A stretch of DNA of 22,113 bases from an uncultured Catenibacillus sp. Its GTDB lineage: Bacteria; Bacillota; Clostridia; Lachnospirales; Lachnospiraceae. The position numbers were made by a program, and so were the translations under genes. This document shows positions 1 through 7,387 of the stretch, in pieces. Each line of letters opens with the position of its first letter. Position 1 is the first letter of the stretch. The notes beneath the pieces were generated by a model, which was not told the DNA's origin, searched no databases, and saw only the letters and a program-made list of their open reading frames with translations. The stretch covers positions 1-22,113 of the forward strand of contig CAKRHR010000045.1 in the NCBI GenBank assembly GCA_934339005.1, given 5' to 3'.

Positions 1-156
1 GATGTGAATGAAGAAGAAAAGAGCGCAAGTGTTATTGTGCCTGACTTCCAGCTTTCACTTGCTATCGGTAAAGAAGGTCAGAATGCCCGCCTTGCAGCAC
101 GTCTGACAGGCTATAAGATTGATATTAAGAGTGAATCACAGGCATATGGTTATTAA
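1..156 (+). CDS. nusA: Transcription termination/antitermination factor NusA, C-terminal fragment
   Basis: The window opens inside this reading frame; only the last 51 codons are present, ending in TAA. The visible piece is the end of a KH domain: LAIGKEGQNARLAARLTGYK carries the GxxG-type loop (IGKEGQN) followed by the ARLAARLTG helix, which is highly conserved in bacterial NusA. NusA binds RNA polymerase and nascent RNA and modulates pausing, termination and antitermination. The identity is supported by the downstream order rnpM, rplGA, infB, which is the standard nusA operon of Firmicutes. Bacillus-type NusA ends soon after its second KH domain, as here, without the acidic repeats of the E. 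coli protein. The 5' part and the promoter lie outside the window. Confidence 0.95.
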   Translation, partial: DVNEEEKSASVIVPDFQLSLAIGKEGQNARLAARLTGYKIDIKSESQAYGY

Positions 157-168
157 TAGAGGTTTGTG

Positions 169-441
169 ATGACAGTTAAAAAGATTCCGATGCGGCAATG
201 CTGTGGCTGCCGCGAAATGAAAAGCAAAAAAGAAATGATTCGCGTGCTCAGAACACCAGAGCAGGAGATATGTTTAGATGCCACCGGCCGCAAGAACGGC
301 AGAGGCGCTTATATATGTCCGTCAATGGCATGTCTGAATGCAGCGATTAAGAACAGAGGAATTGAACGTTCTTTAAATGTATCGATTCCGAAGGAGGTTA
401 TCGACCTTCTGACAGAGGAGATGAAGACAATTGGGAAATGA
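169..441 (+). CDS. rnpM: RnpM (YlxR) RNA-binding protein, RNase P modulator
   Basis: Ninety-residue protein of the YlxR family (DUF448). The family signature is visible: an N-terminal RQCCGCRE stretch (residues 9-16) and GRGAYIC (44-50) after the basic RKNGRGA turn. In Bacillus subtilis the homologue is reported to bind RNase P RNA and modulate tRNA 5' processing; transfer of that role here is inference. I chose ATG 169 rather than the GTG three bases upstream because AGAGG at 158-162 then sits 6 nt from the start, against 3 nt for GTG. It begins 12 nt after nusA, and its last 11 nt overlap rplGA, so the three genes are probably translated from one message with coupling. A perfect AAGGAGGT at 391-398 lies inside the gene but has no start at a useful distance. 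Confidence 0.93.
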   Translation: MTVKKIPMRQCCGCREMKSKKEMIRVLRTPEQEICLDATGRKNGRGAYICPSMACLNAAIKNRGIERSLNVSIPKEVIDLLTEEMKTIGK

Positions 442-742
442 CAGAATATTATCATTGATTGGTCTTGCGACTAAAGCCGGGAAAGTTGCAAGCGGCGAGT
501 TCTCAACGGAAAAGGCAATTAAAGGACATAAAGCATGCATGGTGGTTGTGGCGTCGGATGCGTCTGACAACACAAAGAAGATGTTTGAAAACATGTGTGC
601 GTGGCATAAAGTACCGATGATTGTGTATGGTACAAAAGAATCTCTTGGTCGGGCAATGGGCAAAGAGCACAGAGCTTCTCTGGCATTGCTGGATATGGGA
701 TTTTACAAATCGATTGAGAAACTTGTGAACCCGGCAGATTAA
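431..742 (+). CDS. rplGA: L7Ae-family ribosomal protein, YlxQ/RplGA type
   Basis: A 103-residue member of the L7Ae/L30e/S12e/Gadd45 family, which binds kink-turn RNA. The N-terminal LSLIGLATKAGKVASGEF, the central VVVASDASDNTKK and the later LGRAMGKEHRASLALLD match the YlxQ pattern of alternating helices and strands. The only reasonable start is TTG 431: an in-frame TGA lies at 422-424 and no ATG or GTG follows early in the frame. GAGGAG at 415-420, 10 nt upstream and inside rnpM, can serve as ribosome binding site. The TTG start and 11-nt overlap with rnpM suggest low, coupled translation. The exact RNA target is not shown by the sequence. Confidence 0.9.
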   Translation: MGNDRILSLIGLATKAGKVASGEFSTEKAIKGHKACMVVVASDASDNTKKMFENMCAWHKVPMIVYGTKESLGRAMGKEHRASLALLDMGFYKSIEKLVNPAD

Positions 743-755
743 CGGAGGTAGTTTG

Positions 756-3566
756 ATGTCTAAAATCAGAGTACATGAATTGGCAAAAGAATTAGGCAAA
801 AGTAGTAAAGATGTAATATATGCATTAAAGGGTCATGGTGTTGTTGTGGAAAGCCACATGAGCACAATCGGCTCTGATGTTGCAGATAAAATTCGCAAAT
901 ACTATAGTAGTGCAGATACAAAACACGAAGTAAAGCATGAGGTTAAACCGGAAGTGAAAGCAGAATCCAAACCTGTAAGAACTGAAAATACATCAAAACC
1001 GGCTGCTTCAAATACAGATACAAGAAAACAGCCAAACAACGGTGACCGTCCAAACTATAGAAACGACCGCAATAATAACGGTGAGCGTTCAAACTTCAGA
1101 AACGACCGCAACAATGGCGACCGTCCAAACTATAGAAATGACCGCAATAATAATGGTGACCGTCCAAACTACAGAAACGACCGCAACAATAACGGCGACC
1201 GTTCAAACTTCAGAAACGACCGCAATAATAATGGTGATCGTCCAAACTATAGAAACGACCGCAATAATAACGGTGACCGTCCAAACTATAGAAACGACCG
1301 CAATAATAACGGTGACCGTCCAAACTATAGAAACGACCGCAATAATAACGGTGACCGTCCAAACTACAGAAACGACCGCAACAATAATGGTGACCGTCCA
1401 AACTACAGAAACGACCGCAATAATAACGGTGACCGTCCAAACTTCAGAAATGACCGCAACAATAACGGCGAGCGTTCAAACTTTAGAAATGACCGCAATA
1501 ATAATGGTGGACAGAACCGTCAGGATAACCGCAGACCAAACGACCGCAACGGTAATGGCGGCAACAGAAACTTTGGCAATCGTGACAGAGAACAGAAATT
1601 CAATCTGGACAGCGCAATTTCCAAAGAAGTGGTTGTTACAAAAGATTCTACAAGAGAAACAAGACGTAACTTCAAGGATAAAGGCAACAAAGATAAAGAT
1701 TTAAGAGAAAAGACAGGACCAAAGAAACCAGCTAAAGGCATGGATAAGAATGGCCTTCAGAAGAAATCTCCATTATCAAAACCTGCACCAAAGCCAAAGG
1801 CTGTGGAAGAAAAAGTTACAGAAATCGTTTTACCTGAAGTAATTACGTTAAAAGAACTTGGTGAAAAGATGAAGATTAATCCATCTGAAATCATCAAGAA
1901 GCTTTTCCTTGCAGGTAAGATGGTGACATTAAATACAGAAATCACATATGATGAAGCAGAAGAAATCGCAATGGAATACGATATCCTCTGTGAACATGAA
2001 GTTGTTGTAGATGTGATTGAAGAACTTTTAAAAGAAGATGAAGAATCCGAAGACGATATGGAACCAAGACCACCAGTTGTGTGTGTTATGGGTCACGTTG
2101 ACCACGGTAAAACATCTATTCTTGATGCGATTCGCCAGACAAGTGTGACTTCAGGAGAAGCCGGTGGTATCACACAGCATATCGGTGCATACGTTGTGGA
2201 TGTCAAAGGTCAGAAAATTACATTCCTTGATACACCTGGACATGAAGCTTTCACAGCAATGCGTATGCGTGGTGCTCAGTCTACAGATATTGCAATTCTT
2301 GTTGTTGCAGCCGATGATGGTGTAATGCCTCAGACAATCGAAGCGATCAACCATGCCAAAGCTGCAGGTATCGAAATTATCGTTGCCATCAACAAGATTG
2401 ATAAGCCAAGTGCCAATATCGACCGTGTTAAACAGGAATTAACAGAATATGAATTAATCGCAGAAGACTGGGGCGGCCAGACAATCATGGTACCTGTTTC
2501 TGCACATACAAAAGAAGGTCTTGATGATCTGCTTGACATGATTTTACTTGTAGCTGAAGTCAAAGAACTGAAGGCAAATCCAAACAGAAATGCCAGAGGT
2601 ATCGTTATTGAGGCTCAGCTTGATAAAGGCCGTGGCCCTGTAGCAACAGTTCTTGTACAGAAAGGTACATTAAATGTCGGCGATTCCATCGCTGTAGGTA
2701 CAGCTTATGGCCGTGTTCGTGCGATGGTTGATGATAAGGGTCGTCGTGTGAAGAAGGCAACACCTTCAATGCCAGTTGAGATTCTTGGCCTGAATGATGT
2801 ACCACAGGCAGGTGAAATTTTTGTGGCTACAGATTCAGAAAAAGAAGCCCGTGCATTTGCAGAAACATTTATTGCAAATAACCGTGAAAAGATGCTTGCA
2901 GAAACAAAATCCAAATTATCTCTGGATGGTTTGTTTGATCAGATTCAGGCAGGTCAGATTAAAGAATTAAATATCGTTGTTAAAGCTGACGTTCAGGGTT
3001 CGGTGGAAGCTGTGAAGCAGTCACTTGTCAAACTGTCCAACGATGAAGTTGCAGTTAAAGTCATTCATGGCGGTGTTGGTGCCATTAACGAATCTGACGT
3101 AATGCTTGCATCTGCATCCAATGCGATTATTATCGGTTTCAATGTACGTCCTGATAATACAGCAAAATCAAAAGCTGAAGAAGAAAATGTTGATGTACGT
3201 CTTTACAGAGTCATTTATAATGCGATTGAAGATGTAGAAGCAGCCATGAAGGGTATGCTTGACCCTACATTTGAAGAAAAGATTATCGGTCACGCAGAAG
3301 TACGTCAGACATACAAAGTTTCCGGTGTTGGTACAATCATCGGTGGTTATGTACTTGACGGTAAAGTCTTTAGAAACTGCAAAGCAAGACTGCTTCGTGA
3401 CAACATCGTTATTTATGAAGGTGAACTTGCATCCCTGAAACGTTTCAAGGATGACGTGAAGGAAGTTAACTCAGGTTATGAGTTTGGTATGTCATTTGAT
3501 AAATTTAATGATATTAAAGAAGGCGACAAGATTGAATTTTTCGTTATGGAGGAGGTTGCCAGATAG
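756..3566 (+). CDS. infB: Translation initiation factor IF-2
   Basis: GTPase of 936 residues that delivers fMet-tRNA to the 30S subunit and promotes subunit joining. Order of parts: a first IF2_N helical domain (about 3-50); a long disordered region rich in N, R, D, K and G (about 55-340) containing twelve 13-residue repeats; a second IF2_N domain (about 359-415, LPEVITLKELGEKMKINPSE); the G domain from GHVDHGKT (446-453) through DTPGHEAF, NKID and SAHTKEGL; then domain II and the C-terminal fMet-tRNA-binding domain ending EGDKIEFFVMEEVAR. ATG 756 is preferred to the TTG three bases upstream because GGAGG (744-748) is 7 nt from it. It begins 13 nt after rplGA. The core is entirely ordinary; only the repeat tract is unusual. 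In-frame internal starts could give shorter IF2 forms, as in enterobacteria, but none stands out. Confidence 0.97.
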   Translation: MSKIRVHELAKELGKSSKDVIYALKGHGVVVESHMSTIGSDVADKIRKYYSSADTKHEVKHEVKPEVKAESKPVRTENTSKPAASNTDTRKQPNNGDRPNYRNDRNNNGERSNFRNDRNNGDRPNYRNDRNNNGDRPNYRNDRNNNGDRSNFRNDRNNNGDRPNYRNDRNNNGDRPNYRNDRNNNGDRPNYRNDRNNNGDRPNYRNDRNNNGDRPNYRNDRNNNGDRPNFRNDRNNNGERSNFRNDRNNNGGQNRQDNRRPNDRNGNGGNRNFGNRDREQKFNLDSAISKEVVVTKDSTRETRRNFKDKGNKDKDLREKTGPKKPAKGMDKNGLQKKSPLSKPAPKPKAVEEKVTEIVLPEVITLKELGEKMKINPSEIIKKLFLAGKMVTLNTEITYDEAEEIAMEYDILCEHEVVVDVIEELLKEDEESEDDMEPRPPVVCVMGHVDHGKTSILDAIRQTSVTSGEAGGITQHIGAYVVDVKGQKITFLDTPGHEAFTAMRMRGAQSTDIAILVVAADDGVMPQTIEAINHAKAAGIEIIVAINKIDKPSANIDRVKQELTEYELIAEDWGGQTIMVPVSAHTKEGLDDLLDMILLVAEVKELKANPNRNARGIVIEAQLDKGRGPVATVLVQKGTLNVGDSIAVGTAYGRVRAMVDDKGRRVKKATPSMPVEILGLNDVPQAGEIFVATDSEKEARAFAETFIANNREKMLAETKSKLSLDGLFDQIQAGQIKELNIVVKADVQGSVEAVKQSLVKLSNDEVAVKVIHGGVGAINESDVMLASASNAIIIGFNVRPDNTAKSKAEEENVDVRLYRVIYNAIEDVEAAMKGMLDPTFEEKIIGHAEVRQTYKVSGVGTIIGGYVLDGKVFRNCKARLLRDNIVIYEGELASLKRFKDDVKEVNSGYEFGMSFDKFNDIKEGDKIEFFVMEEVAR
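1041..1505 (+). repeat. Twelve 39-bp tandem repeats inside infB (Asn/Arg-rich IF2 linker)
   Basis: Twelve consecutive units encode G-[DE]-R-[PS]-N-[YF]-R-N-D-R-N-N-N (residues 96-250 of IF2). Eleven units are 39 bp; unit 2 (1080-1115) lacks one Asn codon. Units 1 (1041-1079), 7 (1272-1310) and 8 (1311-1349) are identical at DNA level. Units 2, 5 and 12 are the S/F variants and unit 11 carries P with F. Each unit has three Arg and two Asp, so the tract is mildly basic and strongly Asn-rich, with no hydrophobic core beyond the single Tyr or Phe, and is expected to be disordered. The near-identity indicates recent expansion by slippage or unequal recombination. Confidence 0.97.
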
Positions 3567-3591
3567 TCTGGTAACCCTTCCCTTGTCGGGA
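3554..3591 (+). promoter_or_regulatory. Double stem-loop across the infB stop codon, before rbfA
   Basis: The arm 3554-3563 (GGTTGCCAGA) pairs with 3567-3576 (TCTGGTAACC) over 10 bp with one G-U pair. The 3-nt loop 3564-3566 is exactly the infB stop codon TAG. A second small hairpin, TCCC 3579-3582 with GGGA 3588-3591, follows directly and ends 2 nt before the rbfA ribosome binding site (GGAG 3594-3597). No T-tract follows, so it is not an intrinsic terminator. A role in mRNA processing, stability or setting the infB:rbfA ratio is inference. Confidence 0.6.
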
Positions 3592-3603
3592 TTGGAGTAA
3601 GCA

Positions 3604-3987
3604 ATGAGAAAGAACAGTATCAAGAATACACGTATTAATGGTGAAGTTCAGAAGGAACTGTCCCATATTATTGCAAGAGAAATTAAAGACCCGCGTATTT
3701 GTCCGATGACAAGCGTTGTTTCTGTAGAAGTTACTCCGGATTTAAAATATTGTAAAGCATATATCAGTGTCCTTGGTGACAAACAGGCACAGGAGGATAC
3801 CGTTGTCGGTCTTAAGAGTGCTGTCGGCTATATCCGCAGAACTCTGGCAAAAAATTTAAATCTCAGAAATACACCTGAGATTACTTTCTGCCTTGACCAG
3901 TCAATTGAATATGGTGTCAATATGTCAAAGATGATTGATGATGTGACTAAAAATATTCCGGACAGAGAGGATGAAGTGCATGAGTAA
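3604..3987 (+). CDS. rbfA: 30S ribosome-binding factor A
   Basis: RbfA of 127 residues, close to the usual Firmicute length. It is a single KH-like domain protein that binds the 30S subunit near the 5' end of 16S rRNA and acts in late maturation and cold adaptation. Visible family features are the N-terminal RINGEVQKELSHIIAREIKDPRI, then VVSVEVTPDLKYCKAYISVLG, and the C-terminal LRNTPEITFCLDQSIEYG. ATG 3604 has GGAG at 3594-3597, 6 nt upstream. It follows infB after 37 nt of structured spacer; its last 8 nt overlap the next gene. The B. subtilis gene ylxP, found between infB and rbfA there, is absent here. Confidence 0.95.
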   Translation: MRKNSIKNTRINGEVQKELSHIIAREIKDPRICPMTSVVSVEVTPDLKYCKAYISVLGDKQAQEDTVVGLKSAVGYIRRTLAKNLNLRNTPEITFCLDQSIEYGVNMSKMIDDVTKNIPDREDEVHE

Positions 3988-4927
3988 TATGCTCATGGAT
4001 GCGATTGCAAAGGCAGACACAGTGGCTATCGGCGGACATGTACGCCCGGATGGTGATTGTGTTGGTTCATGCCTCGCATTATATAATTATATGCTGGATA
4101 ACTTTGGTATGGCACCGGATGTTTATCTTGAACCCATACCGGAATCCTATCAGCGTGTACGTGGCTTTGATAAAGTGATTTCTGACTTTTCAGAGGATAA
4201 AAGCTATGACCTGTTTATCGTATTTGACTGCAGTGAAAAAGGCCGTCTTGGTGATGCGGTAAAATACTTTGAACAGGCAAAACATACAGTGTGTATCGAC
4301 CACCATATCAGTCAGGGGACATTTGCAGATGAAAATCAGATTTTATCTGAAGCAAGCTCTGCCTGTGAGGTTTTATATGATTTTCTTGACCCTGATAAAA
4401 TCAGTCTTGAAACTGCGGACTGTCTGTATATGGGTATGATGTGCGATACAGGTTGTTTTAAATATTCCTGTACGTCTGAAAAGACGATGCGCATTGCCGG
4501 AAAACTGATTTCTATTGGTGTCAACACATCAAAAATGATGGATGAAGTTTTTTATCAGAAAACCTACAAACAGAATCTTTTGCTTGGCAGATGTCTGTTA
4601 AACAGCCATTTAGAACTTGATGGCAAATGCATCATGTGCTCTGTGCCATTAAGCCTTCTGGATGAATATGAAGCAGCATCCTCAGATCTTGAGGGTATTA
4701 TTGACCAGATGCGCCTGACAAAGGGTGTTGAAGTGGCTGTGTTAATGACTGAAAATAAAGAAGGACAGTGGAAGTTGAGTCTGCGCTCCTGTGAATATGT
4801 CGATGTCCAGAAAATCGTCAGCGTTTATGGCGGTGGTGGTCATGTGCATGCGGCAGGTGCAACTGTGGCAGATGCACAGGAAGCGATTGCAAAAGATTTA
4901 CTTGTAAGAATCGGAGAAGTTATCTGA
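3980..4927 (+). CDS. nrnA: DHH/DHHA1 phosphoesterase, NrnA-type nano-RNase / pAp phosphatase
   Basis: A 315-residue DHH-family phosphoesterase. Metal-site motifs are intact: GGHVRPDGDCVGS (18-30, Asp24 and Asp26), a later FDCSEKGRLG aspartate, DHH at 107-109, and the C-terminal DHHA1 signature GGGGHVHAAGA (from 284, His288). NrnA proteins degrade 2-5 nt RNA and hydrolyse pAp to AMP; which activity dominates here cannot be read from the sequence. ATG 3980 is chosen over ATG 3971, because AGAGG (3966-3970) directly abuts 3971 but is 9 nt from 3980. It overlaps rbfA by 8 nt and lies 2 nt before truB, so translation is probably coupled. The position between rbfA and truB is common in Clostridia. 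Confidence 0.88.
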   Translation: MSNMLMDAIAKADTVAIGGHVRPDGDCVGSCLALYNYMLDNFGMAPDVYLEPIPESYQRVRGFDKVISDFSEDKSYDLFIVFDCSEKGRLGDAVKYFEQAKHTVCIDHHISQGTFADENQILSEASSACEVLYDFLDPDKISLETADCLYMGMMCDTGCFKYSCTSEKTMRIAGKLISIGVNTSKMMDEVFYQKTYKQNLLLGRCLLNSHLELDGKCIMCSVPLSLLDEYEAASSDLEGIIDQMRLTKGVEVAVLMTENKEGQWKLSLRSCEYVDVQKIVSVYGGGGHVHAAGATVADAQEAIAKDLLVRIGEVI

Positions 4928-4929
4928 AG

Positions 4930-5874
4930 ATGTATGATGGATTAATCAATGTATATAAAGAAGCCGGATTTACATCCCATGATGTAGTGGCAAAATTAAG
5001 AGGTATTCTGCGCCAGAAAAAAATCGGTCATACAGGAACCCTTGACCCTGATGCAACCGGCGTACTGCCGGTGTGCCTTGGCAAAGGGACAAAGCTGTGC
5101 GATATGCTCACAGACCGGGATAAAGAATACGAAGCAACGATGTTGCTTGGTTATGAAACTGATACGCAGGATATGAGCGGTACGATTTTAAGGGAAAGCG
5201 CAGCACATTTGGATATTCAGACTGTGACAGAGACAATTCTTTCCTTTGTGGGCCCGTATGAACAGATTCCACCGATGTTTTCCGCCCTAAAGGTCAATGG
5301 CCAGAAACTCTGTGATCTGGCAAGGGCAGGAAAGACAGTTGAGAGAAAACCGCGTCCAATTGAAATATATCGTATAGATATCGAATCGATTGAACCTTAT
5401 GAAGCAGATAAATTGCGTGTTATCATGCGTGTGGCATGTTCAAAGGGTACTTATATCCGTACACTGTGCCATGATATCGGGCAGAAGCTTGGCTGTGGCG
5501 GTGCGTTGGCTTCTCTTGTAAGAACCGTTGCTGCAGGTTTTGAAATCAAAGATGCCCTTACCCTGGGCCAGATTGAACAGCTTGTGCAGTCAGAAACTCT
5601 GCAGACACATATTGTACCTGTGGAAAAAGTTTTTGAAGGCTACCCGGCAGTTTATCTGTCAGAAACAACACAGAAGTATCTGTATAACGGCAATCCATTT
5701 TATTTGAAGGATGTGGCTTATATGGAAGGGCCCTCTGTAGAGCATATGGCGCTGCCGTGTGTGTTGTCGGATGGCTGCAGAGTCAGAGTGTATGATTCTG
5801 AGGGTGAATTTAAGGCAATCTATGTGTATGACCTAAAGAAACAGTTATTTATTACAGAAAAAATGTTTCTGTAG
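4930..5874 (+). CDS. truB: tRNA pseudouridine(55) synthase TruB
   Basis: A 314-residue pseudouridine synthase that makes psi55 in the T-loop of tRNAs. The catalytic motif GHTGTLDPDATGVLP is present with catalytic Asp39, equivalent to Asp48 of E. coli. Other conserved blocks are QIPPMFSALKVNGQKL and VACSKGTYIRTLCHDIGQKLG. The C-terminal part (about 235-314) is less conserved and takes the place of the PUA-like region. ATG 4930 is 2 nt after the nrnA stop; GGAG at 4913-4916 is a rather distant 13 nt upstream, consistent with re-initiation after nrnA. Small alternative hairpins cover the stop codon (ACAGAAA 5854-5860 with TTTCTGT 5866-5872). Confidence 0.95.
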   Translation: MYDGLINVYKEAGFTSHDVVAKLRGILRQKKIGHTGTLDPDATGVLPVCLGKGTKLCDMLTDRDKEYEATMLLGYETDTQDMSGTILRESAAHLDIQTVTETILSFVGPYEQIPPMFSALKVNGQKLCDLARAGKTVERKPRPIEIYRIDIESIEPYEADKLRVIMRVACSKGTYIRTLCHDIGQKLGCGGALASLVRTVAAGFEIKDALTLGQIEQLVQSETLQTHIVPVEKVFEGYPAVYLSETTQKYLYNGNPFYLKDVAYMEGPSVEHMALPCVLSDGCRVRVYDSEGEFKAIYVYDLKKQLFITEKMFL

Positions 5875-5922
5875 AATATTTCAGAACAGATTTTTATGGA
5901 AACAAAGTAAAAGGTGAATTGG

Positions 5923-6891
5923 ATGATTTATATATCAGGTACAAAAGATTTTAAACTTTCAAATACGGCAGTTGCACTTGGTAAATTCGATGGATTGCAT
6001 CGCGGACATCAGATTCTCTTTGATAAAATCAAAAGCTGCAGGGAAGCAGGTTTGCTTTCGGTGATGTTTACCTTTGATTATCATCCGAACAATGTTTTTG
6101 ATACAAAAGCCCAGCAGCTAATTTATTCCAGAGAAGAACGCCGCATTGAGGCCGAGCGGCTTGGAATCGATGTACTTATCGAATATCCGTTTACAGAAGA
6201 AACTGTGCATATGACACCGGAAAACTTTATTAAAGAAGTACTTGTGGAAAAACTTGGTGCCCGATTTGTTGTGGTGGGTGATGATTACAGATTCGGTTAT
6301 CACCGCGCTGGCAATACCCAGCTTTTAGAATCCATGTCGATGTTGCTTGGTTATAAGACCGTGATTTGCAGCAAAGAAAGTGACAGGATTCCGGCAGGTT
6401 TTGATAACAATACACAGGAAGAATTTCGAGAAATCAGTGCAACGTTGATTCGACAGGCGATTGAAAAAGGTGATTTAGAACTTGCCAACCGTTTTCTTGG
6501 CAGACCATACAGTATTATCGGTGAGGTTGTGCATGGCAGGGAGATTGGCCGAACGATTGGCATGCCAACGGCAAATTTGATTGCACCTGAAGAAAAACTG
6601 CTGCCGCCAAATGGTGTTTATTATTCCAAAACTATTATTTTTGGTAAAAGCTATGAATCTGTGACAAATGTGGGACATAATCCTACGGTGGCACAGCATG
6701 GCAGCAAGCGTATCGAAACCTATGTTTATGATTTCTCAGGTGACTTGTATGGCAAGTCCATCGAAGTGCAGTTATATCATTTCGGACGTCCGGAACAGAA
6801 ATTCTCGGATATTGATGCATTAAAGACACAGATGCATCAGGATGGTGAAAACTCAAGAAAATACTTTCAGACGATGAAAACATCAAGATAA
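5923..6891 (+). CDS. ribF: Bifunctional riboflavin kinase / FAD synthetase
   Basis: A 322-residue RibF that phosphorylates riboflavin to FMN and adenylates FMN to FAD. The N-terminal FMN adenylyltransferase (nucleotidyltransferase fold) shows ALGKFDGLHRGHQ (residues 18-30), VVGDDYRFGYHRAGN and ISATLIRQAI. The C-terminal flavokinase domain shows GRPYSIIGEVVHGREIGRTI, GMPTANL, NGVYYSK, TNVGHNPTV and ETYVYDF. I chose ATG 5923 over GTG 5914: AAGGTG at 5911-5916 is then 6 nt upstream, whereas GTG lies inside it. It is the last gene of the nusA-infB operon, 48 nt after truB, and is followed by a terminator. No FMN riboswitch precedes it, as expected for an internal operon gene. Confidence 0.95.
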   Translation: MIYISGTKDFKLSNTAVALGKFDGLHRGHQILFDKIKSCREAGLLSVMFTFDYHPNNVFDTKAQQLIYSREERRIEAERLGIDVLIEYPFTEETVHMTPENFIKEVLVEKLGARFVVVGDDYRFGYHRAGNTQLLESMSMLLGYKTVICSKESDRIPAGFDNNTQEEFREISATLIRQAIEKGDLELANRFLGRPYSIIGEVVHGREIGRTIGMPTANLIAPEEKLLPPNGVYYSKTIIFGKSYESVTNVGHNPTVAQHGSKRIETYVYDFSGDLYGKSIEVQLYHFGRPEQKFSDIDALKTQMHQDGENSRKYFQTMKTSR

Positions 6892-6902
6892 ATAATAAAT
6901 AA

Positions 6903-6948
6903 ACAAAAGACAGCTTTATCGAAAAGGATGAGGCTGTCTTTTGTTTTG
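6903..6948 (+). terminator. Intrinsic terminator after ribF
   Basis: The arm ACAAAAGACAGC (6903-6914) pairs perfectly with GCTGTCTTTTGT (6933-6944) around an 18-nt loop and runs on into TTTTG. The A-rich left and T-rich right arms make it usable on both strands. It lies 12 nt after the ribF stop and ends the nusA-infB operon. Confidence 0.8.
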
Positions 6949-7069
6949 TGTTCATAGAAAAAATCAGAAACTATGAAAAGAATGCATGACAGAAGATGAA
7001 AGATAATACTTTACTGCTAGAATATAAAAAACACTAAATGCTGGAAAAAGAATAAAAAATAAGCGTAAG

Positions 7070-7100
7070 TAAGAAAATAATAAAATAAGAAAATAATAAA
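7070..7100. repeat. Two copies of a 14-bp A-rich direct repeat
   Basis: AAGAAAATAATAAA occurs at 7071-7084 and 7087-7100, a period of 16 bp. It lies in the very A-rich spacer between the ribF and rpmB terminators (6945-7104), where I see no gene, promoter or RNA structure. It is probably a simple slippage duplication. Confidence 0.7.
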
Positions 7101-7104
7101 GCAA

Positions 7105-7133
7105 GAAAAAAGAGCCGCCCAATCAGGCGACTC
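7105..7133 (-). terminator. Intrinsic terminator of rpmB
   Basis: Read on the minus strand, GAGTCGCC (7133-7126) pairs with GGCGGCTC (7119-7112) over 8 bp with one G-U pair, with a 6-nt loop. It is followed by T6 (7111-7106). It begins 14 nt after the rpmB stop codon. The GC-rich stem and clean T-run make this a strong call. Confidence 0.92.
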
Positions 7134-7147
7134 CCTTAATTTCACAA

Positions 7148-7333
7148 TTAAGCTCTTTCAACTAAGCCAGAACGTAAGCATGAAGTACAAACATAAAGTT
7201 TCTTAGGTGTACCGTTTACGTTAACTTTAACTTTTTTAATGTTGGATTTCCACATTTTGTTGCTTCTTCTATGTGAATGGGACACTTTAATTCCAAAGTG
7301 AGCACCTTTCTCACAAACTGCACATTTTGCCAT
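7148..7333 (-). CDS. rpmB: 50S ribosomal protein L28, zinc-ribbon form
   Basis: L28 of 61 residues, a late-assembling protein of the large subunit. MAKCAVCEKGAHFG at the N-terminus and KKLYVCTSCLRSG near the C-terminus give the four cysteines (4, 7, 49, 52) of a zinc ribbon, so this is the zinc-binding type that depends on zinc supply; no cysteine-free paralogue is in the window. The start ATG at 7333-7331 is preceded by a perfect AAGGAGGT (7348-7341) 7 nt away, which excludes the GTG lying inside that site. It is monocistronic, with its own promoter and terminator, and faces the opposite way to all neighbours. Divergence from a YloU/FakA pair is also seen in B. subtilis. Confidence 0.97.
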   Translation of the reverse strand: MAKCAVCEKGAHFGIKVSHSHRRSNKMWKSNIKKVKVNVNGTPKKLYVCTSCLRSGLVERA

Positions 7334-7387
7334 TTCAAGCACCTCCTTGAGTATATATATTAAACCCTACAGGCTTACAACGACTCT

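Noticed and set aside
391..398. Perfect AAGGAGGT inside rnpM
   Set aside because: No start codon lies 5-12 nt downstream in an open frame; it encodes conserved protein sequence and is probably coincidental.
1042..1704. 220-codon open frame (+) overlapping infB, Thr/Ile-rich repeats, plus an antisense frame at 1210-1440
   Set aside because: The 39-bp unit is a multiple of three and has no stop in these frames, so every repeat extends them. They are by-products of the infB array, with no ribosome binding site or family match.
6945..7104. Possible small gene or RNA between the ribF and rpmB terminators
   Set aside because: A-rich with frequent stops, no ribosome binding site, no promoter boxes and no stable stem beyond the two flanking terminators.
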